Shown one piece after another: positions 5,653-10,271 of a DNA stretch of 10,271 bases (position 1 is its first letter; the number at the start of each line of letters is the position of its first letter). This DNA comes from an archaeon. GTDB lineage: Archaea; Asgardarchaeota; Hermodarchaeia; Hermodarchaeales; Hermodarchaeaceae. The stretch is taken from NCBI GenBank assembly GCA_016550485.1, contig JABXGV010000159.1, positions 1 to 10,271 on the forward strand, written 5' to 3'. Under the pieces are notes generated by a model. That model made no database searches and had not been told where the DNA came from. It saw only the letters and a list, made by a program, of their open reading frames with translations. A program made the position numbers and the translations under genes.

Positions 5653-7341
5653 CTAGAAAATTGGTTGTGGTTTGTATTCTCCGAAAACCGCTCGGAGAGC
5701 GTCGCAGATTTCGCCAAGGGTGGCTCGAACTTCTACTGCGTGCAAGATTGGAGGAAGAAGGTTTTCGGTTCCTTCTGCGGTTTCTTGTAGCTTCTCCAGT
5801 GCTGATTCCACTGCTTTTCCATCTCTACTGCTGCGTAACCGTTTTAGTTTCTGTTTTTGGGCTCTTTCAACTGCGGGGTCAACGCGGAGGTAATCGATGG
5901 AACGGTCCTCCTCTTGGGCGATGAAGCTGTTGACACCTACCACAGTGCGCCGGTCTGTCTCGATTTCTTTCTGGTATCGGTAGGCGCTTTCTTGGATTTC
6001 ACGCTGAATGTAGCCTGTCTCAATAGCTCGCAATACTCCACCCAGTTGGTCGATACGGCCCAAATAGGCTTCCACGCCCTTCTCAATCTCGCATGTTAGG
6101 TTCTCTATGAAATAGGACCCCGCGAAGGGATCAATTGTATTAGTAACACCACTTTCATGTGCAAGGATTTGCTGTGTACGGAGGGCGATGGTCGCCGCCT
6201 TTTCTGTGGGCAGTGCTAAAGCCTCATCCATAGAATTGGTGTGGAGCGATTGAGTGCCCCCAAGAACCGCCGCGAGTGCCTGCATCGCCACTCGCACTAT
6301 GTTATTCTCTGGTTGTTGAGCAGTGAGGCTACACCCTGCAGTCTGCGTGTGGAAGCGTAATAGCCAGGAGCGGGGGTCTTCTGCACCAAAGCGTTCCCGC
6401 ATGATGCGATACCAAAGACGCCGGGCTGCACGGAATTTAGCTACCTCCTCAAAGAGGTCGTTATGTGCACCAAAGAAGAAGGAAAGCCTAGGTGCAAACT
6501 CGTCTACCTTCAAGCCTGCTTCAATGGCAGCTTGGACGTATGTAATGCCATTAGCGAAGGTGAAGGCTAGTTCTTGAATTGCAGTGCTGCCAGCTTCGCG
6601 TATGTGATATCCGCTAATGCTGATAGTATTCCAGCGGGGCAGTTCAGTACGACAATAAGAAAAAGTGTCTGTGATTAATCTCATTGAGGGTTCAGGCGGG
6701 AAGATGTATGTGCCGCGTGCGATATACTCCTTTAGAATATCGTTTTGGATTGTGCCACGAAGAATCTTCGGGTCTACATTCTGCCGTTTAGCAATAGCGA
6801 TATACATCGCAAGGAGAACTGACGCGGGTGCGTTAATAGTCATGCTGGTGCTTACCTTGTCGAGTGGAATGTCCTCGAATAATGTAGCTGCATCCTCTAC
6901 TGAAGTAATAGCTACACCGCATTTACCTACCTCTCCTGCGGCCATCGGGTGGTCCGAGTCATAGCCGATTTGAGTAGGTAAATCAAAGGCAACACTAAGT
7001 CCGGTCTGCCCCTGCTCCAGCAGATACCTGTAGCGCTCGTTGGTCTGCTCCGCAGTACCAAATCCAGAGTACATCCGCATTGTCCACAGACGACCACGAT
7101 ACATCGTCGGATAAACCCCGCGAGTAAAGGGAGGTTCTCCGGGGAACCCTAGATCCCGCGAATAGTCGAAATCCTGTATATCTTCCGGTGAATACAAGCG
7201 ATTTACCGGCTGGCTCGAGGTTGTTACAAACTCCACTGGGCGCTCCGGAACCTTCTCTAGAAATGGTTGAAGTACCTTGTTTTCCCATTCTCTACGGGCG
7301 CTGGCAACCGATTTCCGTTTTGTACGCTGCTTATCAGGCAA
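5653..7341 (-). CDS. mcmA1: Methylmalonyl-CoA mutase, large (catalytic) subunit
   Basis: With adenosylcobalamin it interconverts (R)-methylmalonyl-CoA and succinyl-CoA by radical rearrangement. The 562-residue protein is the TIM-barrel substrate domain alone and ends at LGEICDALRAVFGEY, where fused mutases continue into the B12-binding domain; the small subunit must be encoded elsewhere. Active-site residues line up with the Propionibacterium enzyme at a constant offset of two: Y91 (Y89), Q199 (Q197), R209 (R207) and H246 (H244), within MRMYSGFGTAEQTNERY, TIQNDILKEY and SGYHIREAGST. The Y/R pair is that of methylmalonyl-CoA mutases; isobutyryl-CoA mutase has F/Q. The start is TTG at 7341; no ATG or GTG is available before an in-frame stop at 7363-7365, and GGATGG lies six bases upstream. 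It follows cobO by 64 bases, an operon that couples the enzyme to its cofactor supply. Confidence 0.96.
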   Translation of the reverse strand: MPDKQRTKRKSVASARREWENKVLQPFLEKVPERPVEFVTTSSQPVNRLYSPEDIQDFDYSRDLGFPGEPPFTRGVYPTMYRGRLWTMRMYSGFGTAEQTNERYRYLLEQGQTGLSVAFDLPTQIGYDSDHPMAAGEVGKCGVAITSVEDAATLFEDIPLDKVSTSMTINAPASVLLAMYIAIAKRQNVDPKILRGTIQNDILKEYIARGTYIFPPEPSMRLITDTFSYCRTELPRWNTISISGYHIREAGSTAIQELAFTFANGITYVQAAIEAGLKVDEFAPRLSFFFGAHNDLFEEVAKFRAARRLWYRIMRERFGAEDPRSWLLRFHTQTAGCSLTAQQPENNIVRVAMQALAAVLGGTQSLHTNSMDEALALPTEKAATIALRTQQILAHESGVTNTIDPFAGSYFIENLTCEIEKGVEAYLGRIDQLGGVLRAIETGYIQREIQESAYRYQKEIETDRRTVVGVNSFIAQEEDRSIDYLRVDPAVERAQKQKLKRLRSSRDGKAVESALEKLQETAEGTENLLPPILHAVEVRATLGEICDALRAVFGEYKPQPIF

Positions 7342-7405
7342 AGAAACCCATCCACAGAAGCTTCACTAACAGTAGGGTTGCCACTAATTAAAATGCAATT
7401 CATAT

Positions 7406-7960
7406 CTAGTATTCGACGCCACGCCGAGCAATAATCCCTTTCTGATAGGGGTGCTTTACTTCTATAATCTTGGAAACCAAATCGGCTAGTTTTATAACCG
7501 CTGGCCTCGCGTAGCGGCCAGTGAGGATTAACTCCATTTGAGGAGGACGCTGTTTAATTAGATCAATAACAGCCTCCTCGGAGATTAGTCCCCAGTCAAT
7601 GGCACAGTTCACCTCGTCAAGAATCAAGAAATCCGCGGCTCCTGTACTCATAATTTCCCGGGCATGTTGGAGGGCTTCCTCCGCTAACTGAATATCTCGC
7701 GGGTCAGGGTTGCGGCGGTCTACAAACTCTGGGCGACCAAACATCCGAATCGTAAAATTGGGCAGCCGCCTAACTGCTTCTAGCTCACCGTACTTGATTT
7801 GCCCTTTCATGAAGGCGATAAAGTAGACTCTAAATCCATGCCCCACGGCTCGAAGCCCAAGACCCAGTGCGGCAGTGGTTTTTCCCTTGCCCGAACCAGT
7901 GTAGACCTGAACCATGCCCTGATGGGCTTCTTCTTGCTGACCATTTGTTGTCGTCTGCAT
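7406..7960 (-). CDS. cobO: Cob(I)alamin adenosyltransferase, CobA/CobO type
   Basis: This cytoplasmic enzyme transfers the 5'-deoxyadenosyl group of ATP to cob(I)alamin (or a corrinoid precursor), giving adenosylcobalamin. The 184-residue product has the family's reverse-type P-loop GSGKGKTT (22-29), the FMKGQIKYGE segment (50-59), the Walker-B-like LDEVNCAIDWGLI (114-126), ELILTGRYAR (143-152) and the terminal HPYQKGIIARRGVEY (170-184). Length and motifs are typical of the CobA/CobO class and unlike PduO or EutT. The ATG at 7960 is chosen because GGGAG lies eight bases upstream; an in-frame GTG at 7969 overlaps that site. It is the first gene of a run with methylmalonyl-CoA mutase, an adenosylcobalamin enzyme, so its main job here is probably cofactor activation or salvage for the mutase; no other corrinoid biosynthesis gene is visible. 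Confidence 0.96.
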   Translation of the reverse strand: MQTTTNGQQEEAHQGMVQVYTGSGKGKTTAALGLGLRAVGHGFRVYFIAFMKGQIKYGELEAVRRLPNFTIRMFGRPEFVDRRNPDPRDIQLAEEALQHAREIMSTGAADFLILDEVNCAIDWGLISEEAVIDLIKQRPPQMELILTGRYARPAVIKLADLVSKIIEVKHPYQKGIIARRGVEY

Positions 7961-7968
7961 ATATGGCA

Positions 7969-7973
7969 CTCCC
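7969..7973 (-). promoter_or_regulatory. cobO: Ribosome binding site that decides the cobO start
   Basis: GGGAG on the minus strand is eight bases before the ATG at 7960. The in-frame GTG at 7969 overlaps it and could not use it, so the longer 187-residue reading is less likely. Confidence 0.65.
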
Positions 7974-7996
7974 TTTTCATCAAATTCTATTATGTC

Positions 7997-8004
7997 GAAT
8001 ATAG
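7997..8004 (-). promoter_or_regulatory. Probable archaeal TATA box of the cobO-mcm operon
   Basis: On the minus strand CTATATTC occurs about 26 bases before position 7975. A start there would give a leader of about 15 bases that still contains GGGAG. The arrangement of TATA box, short leader and ribosome site is coherent, but only one candidate can be judged by eye and no BRE consensus is clear. Confidence 0.45.
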
Positions 8005-8150
8005 TGTATCTGTTTCGTGAGAAGTTGGTTTAAAGTCTTCGTGGATTTCTGATGTATCTTCTTCGAGTGGTGGATTTGCTTGCTGGCTCGCAGGTGCCTA
8101 GTCTCGAAATCCATGGCTAGAATTCCTGTACCCCCCATATAGGATAACCC

Positions 8151-8208
8151 GTGAGGAGCGGCTATGTAGCCACCTCACCTTGGTGGCCTTAAGGGAATCT
8201 CCCCAAGG
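8151..8208. repeat. Cluster of overlapping inverted repeats (hairpins)
   Basis: Three hairpins are visible. GTGAGG (8151-8156) pairs with CCTCAC (8173-8178) and encloses GGCT/AGCC around a four-base loop (8160-8171). GCCACC (8169-8174) pairs with GGTGGC (8182-8187) with a seven-base loop. CCTT..GGG (8187-8195) pairs with CCC..AAGG (8201-8208). The first two share bases 8169-8174 and cannot form together. The cluster begins 15 bases after the ABC ATPase stop, so it may be a 3' untranslated structure, but no T-run follows on either strand. Confidence 0.65.
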
Positions 8209-8223
8209 GCTAGGCTTGTTTAA

Positions 8224-9114
8224 TCATGCTCCGTGTCTATGTATCTCATCTTCAAGACCACGGATAGCTGCTTTAAGACGAAGCCGCTCCTCAACATACT
8301 CGTCTCCAGATATTTGCCCTCGTCGGATTTTTCTGTCTAGGGTATCCAACGCCTTTTTGAGTTTGGTGATGCGGTAGCGAAGCTTTTCCACATAACTTAC
8401 TGTGCGTCCCTCTGCATCCTTTTCTAAATCAGCAGGAGTGTAGCTGGCTACAATGACTCCGTCTTCAATGCGGAGTATACGCTCAGTGGCAGCCGCTACT
8501 AGCGGATTGTGAGTGACCATGATGATGGTCTTTCCAAACCTTTTGTTAATTTGTAGTAGGTAATCGATGATAATCTTGGAGGTTTCCGAGTCAAGTTCAC
8601 CAGTAGGTTCGTCTGCAAGGAGAATGGGAGGGTCGTTAGCGAGCGCACTGGCTATAGCGACTCGTTGCTGTTCTCCACCGCTAAGTTCATCCGGTTTATG
8701 GTGCATTCGGTCAGCTAGATCCACAACGGAAAGGAGTTCCTCTGCACGCTGTTGGCGGTCTCTTCGACCCACCTTATTAGCAATCATTGGCAGTTCTACG
8801 TTCTCTTTAGCGGTTAGAGTAGGGATTAGGTTAAGGGTTTGGAAGATATGACCGACAACCTTTCGACGATAATTAACTAGTTGGGGAATCGGTGTAAAGC
8901 CTAATGACACATCGCCTACCATTATGGTGCCTGCAGTAGCTCGGTCTAAACCTCCGAGAATGTTTAGCAGCGTAGTCTTTCCGGAGCCGCTCGGTCCCAT
9001 AATCGCGATTATTTCCCCCTTTTCTACGCTAATGGAGAGACCACGTAAAGCAGATATTTCGACTTGTCCAAGCCGATAAACCTTCACTACATCGGTACAA
9101 GAGATAAACGCCAC
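8224..9114 (-). CDS. ABC transporter ATPase, MacB/LolD type, with C-terminal coiled coil
   Basis: This is the cytoplasmic ATP-binding subunit that drives the FtsX-type permease encoded just upstream. In its 296 residues are Walker A GPSGSGKTT (40-48), the Q-loop Q92 in IFQTLNLIP, the signature LSGGEQQR (144-151), Walker B ILLADEPTGELD (164-175) with E169, and the switch histidine H202. All catalytic residues are intact. The MacB/LolD/FtsE family is normally about 220-240 residues; here about 60 residues (237-296) follow, rich in charged heptad-like sequence and probably a coiled coil. The start is GTG at 9114, supported by AAGGTGG six bases upstream; an ATG two bases away is out of frame. It follows the permease stop by 44 bases. 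Such systems commonly move lipids, lipoproteins or peptides, or transmit mechanical work across the membrane; the substrate is unknown. Confidence 0.95.
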   Translation of the reverse strand: MAFISCTDVVKVYRLGQVEISALRGLSISVEKGEIIAIMGPSGSGKTTLLNILGGLDRATAGTIMVGDVSLGFTPIPQLVNYRRKVVGHIFQTLNLIPTLTAKENVELPMIANKVGRRDRQQRAEELLSVVDLADRMHHKPDELSGGEQQRVAIASALANDPPILLADEPTGELDSETSKIIIDYLLQINKRFGKTIIMVTHNPLVAAATERILRIEDGVIVASYTPADLEKDAEGRTVSYVEKLRYRITKLKKALDTLDRKIRRGQISGDEYVEERLRLKAAIRGLEDEIHRHGA

Positions 9115-9120
9115 ATCTTA

Positions 9121-9127
9121 CCACCTT
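9121..9127 (-). promoter_or_regulatory. Ribosome binding site supporting the GTG start of the ABC ATPase
   Basis: AAGGTGG on the minus strand is six bases before GTG at 9114. It fixes the start at this GTG and not at the overlapping out-of-frame ATG. Confidence 0.65.
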
Positions 9128-9158
9128 ACATTTCTTACTGGTTACTACTTAGTCCACC

Positions 9159-10271
9159 TCATCGAAGCACATCCACAGCGGTTTGTGCCCGTCGTGCCGC
9201 CAATAGCATGGGCACCACAGCGCAAATAATCAACAAAAGAACTAATCCCCCTATGAATAGAAGGACTTGGGGTGAGATAATTGTGAGGAGATTGCGGGGG
9301 AGCCAGAGATTTATTTCGTGCAGGTTTTGAAAAGCACCATATGCGGCGATAGAACCGGATACAACGCCAATCAAGACTGCGAAGACAATCCAAGTTGTAC
9401 TCTCAGCGATAAGGAGTGTAGCGGTTTGCCGGAAAGTGAGGCCACGGGCTGCCATAAGGGCGTTTTCCCGCTGCTTCTCCTTCAGAGTGAAAGTAACAAC
9501 AATTACGGTGCCAATTGATGCTAGCACAAAAGTAAACGCTACCCCTATCCGAATGATATTTCTCTGAGCACTCAGGAGAGGACTTGTCGAATATTCGGTG
9601 AGGGTTTCGATGACTGAGTTCACTTCCTGAATTTCCGAAAATTCTTCTAACTCCTCAGTTATCCGCGAAATGTTTGCCCCATAGGATGCCTTTGCTAAGA
9701 GCTGTGAGTTGGAGTTATTTATTTCTCCGAGCTGCTCAAGCAGTGGTATTGGCACAAGAGACATTTGATGCACACCAGTGCTCCGTGAAGGGCCAAAAAA
9801 GCCGACTACGGTTAATTGTATTGCTGTTGTATTTCCACCAATGATGACGGTGAGCCTGCTCTCTAGGGGAACGACAAGTAGACGTGCTAGAGCATAATCT
9901 AGGATAATCGTGTAATTATTATTAGCTAGTGACGCAATGGCTTGACTAGCTGAGACTAGGGAAAACCAAGATTCTTCGAAGTATGCTGTTTGTAGCCATT
10001 GCGACGGGTCGATAGCATTTATCGTGCTAAAATAAAACCCTGCAACATCACTAGGCAATATCATTGTATTAGAGTAAACAGCAGTGGCGGACTCGATTCC
10101 CGTAATGTTCTCTGCCCTTGATATTACCCTAGACGTGTTATGGGTCGGAGATATATCTGCACTAACATCGGCACCAACTGACATGTAGGCTGAACGGAGG
10201 GTATAGTCATAATCTGAGGCCAGCACAGCCGTTGCTTGGAAGCTATAACCGATGACAAGGGCTAAGATGAA
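9159..10271 (-). CDS. FtsX/MacB-type ABC permease, 5' end cut off by the window
   Basis: The membrane subunit of the MacB/LolD-type transporter. The frame is open to the window edge (base 10271), giving 370 visible residues; the GTG at 10226 is internal, since the 15 codons before it encode the end of a membrane helix (FILALVIGYSFQATAVL). The long stretch at about 20-235 should be extracytoplasmic and has several N-x-S/T sites. The FtsX domain follows, with helices at about 240-262, 290-312 and 335-358 and the family-typical KEKQRENALMAARGLTFRQTATLLIAES between the first two, equivalent to the R-E-alpha-L-R-A-LG coupling segment. It ends in AARRAQTAVDVLR, a normal FtsX C-terminus. The start, and perhaps a whole N-terminal FtsX half, lies outside. 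It is translated 44 bases ahead of its ATPase in one operon. Confidence 0.92.
   Translation of the reverse strand, partial: FILALVIGYSFQATAVLASDYDYTLRSAYMSVGADVSADISPTHNTSRVISRAENITGIESATAVYSNTMILPSDVAGFYFSTINAIDPSQWLQTAYFEESWFSLVSASQAIASLANNNYTIILDYALARLLVVPLESRLTVIIGGNTTAIQLTVVGFFGPSRSTGVHQMSLVPIPLLEQLGEINNSNSQLLAKASYGANISRITEELEEFSEIQEVNSVIETLTEYSTSPLLSAQRNIIRIGVAFTFVLASIGTVIVVTFTLKEKQRENALMAARGLTFRQTATLLIAESTTWIVFAVLIGVVSGSIAAYGAFQNLHEINLWLPRNLLTIISPQVLLFIGGLVLLLIICAVVPMLLAARRAQTAVDVLR

Larger units (their letters stand above)
7974..8223. other. Intergenic region between ABC ATPase and cobO genes
   Basis: This is the longest gene-free stretch of the window. Next to cobO it carries the TATA-like box. 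The middle has a 7-base inverted repeat GGATTTC/GAAATCC (8043-8049 and 8106-8112) enclosing 56 bases. Next to the ABC gene stop lie several short hairpins (8151-8208). I found no credible open reading frame and no tRNA pattern in it. Confidence 0.6.

Noticed and set aside
5595..5717. 41-residue N-terminal extension of the seven-helix protein
   Set aside because: It overlaps the 3' end of the mutase gene and is polar, unlike the rest; the ATG at 5594 lies between the mutase stop and the first membrane helix.
5631..5924. Plus-strand open frames opposite the mutase gene
   Set aside because: They are antisense to a strongly conserved enzyme gene, lack ribosome sites and show no recognisable protein pattern.
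8043..8112. tRNA-like element: 7-base complementary ends 70 bases apart
   Set aside because: There is no T-arm stem or TTCRA-type loop, no D-arm and no credible anticodon arm on either strand.
8151..8208. Cobalamin riboswitch upstream of cobO
   Set aside because: A GCCACC resembling part of a B12 box occurs only on the strand opposite to cobO, the rest of the consensus is missing, and such riboswitches are not expected in archaea.
1..10271. CRISPR arrays, insertion sequences, attachment sites
   Set aside because: No regularly spaced repeats, transposase motifs or terminal inverted repeats were seen.

Overview
The window most likely comes from an anaerobic archaeon. Several genes have Shine-Dalgarno sites of the GGTGAT/GAGGT type. 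Three have AT-rich boxes about 26-29 bases before the probable transcription start, as archaeal TATA boxes do. The genes at the left end form a typical anaerobe kit for reductive removal of oxygen species. One membrane protein carries what looks like a longin-like domain, a fold abundant in Asgard archaea. A Thorarchaeia-like Asgard archaeon is a reasonable guess from this content, but it is inference: no rRNA or ribosomal gene is present to test it. The ends cut two genes, a rubrerythrin on the left and an FtsX-type permease on the right.

Positions 1-1850 (+ strand) hold the redox-defence block: a 5'-truncated rubrerythrin, two tandem 54-residue rubredoxins, a small cysteine-rich zinc-ribbon-like protein of unknown function, and a two-iron superoxide reductase (desulfoferrodoxin). 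Known chemistry makes this a nearly complete route: superoxide reductase turns superoxide into peroxide, rubrerythrin reduces peroxide to water, and rubredoxins deliver the electrons.

Positions 1857-3104 (- strand) hold methylmalonyl-CoA epimerase followed by a biotin-protein ligase without a DNA-binding domain. A divergent MFS exporter-like gene (3214-4464, +) follows. Next comes a - strand run, cob(I)alamin adenosyltransferase (7960-7406), methylmalonyl-CoA mutase large subunit (7341-5653) and a seven-helix membrane protein with a cytoplasmic longin-like domain (5594-4491). Adenosyltransferase makes the cofactor of the mutase, the epimerase makes its correct stereoisomer, and the biotin ligase would activate the carboxyl-carrier protein of an acyl-CoA carboxylase. 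Together they point to propionyl-CoA/methylmalonyl-CoA/succinyl-CoA interconversion. The cobalamin-binding small subunit of the mutase and the carboxylase itself are not in the window.

Positions 7961-8223 are an intergenic stretch with a probable promoter for the adenosyltransferase gene and a cluster of overlapping inverted repeats. Positions 8224-10271 (- strand) hold a MacB/LolD-type ABC transporter: the 3' part of a permease gene, then an ATPase with a C-terminal coiled-coil extension.

Most of the window is recognisable metabolism. The least explained parts are the seven-helix/longin-like protein in the B12 operon, the small cysteine-rich protein beside superoxide reductase, and the hairpin cluster after the ABC ATPase gene.
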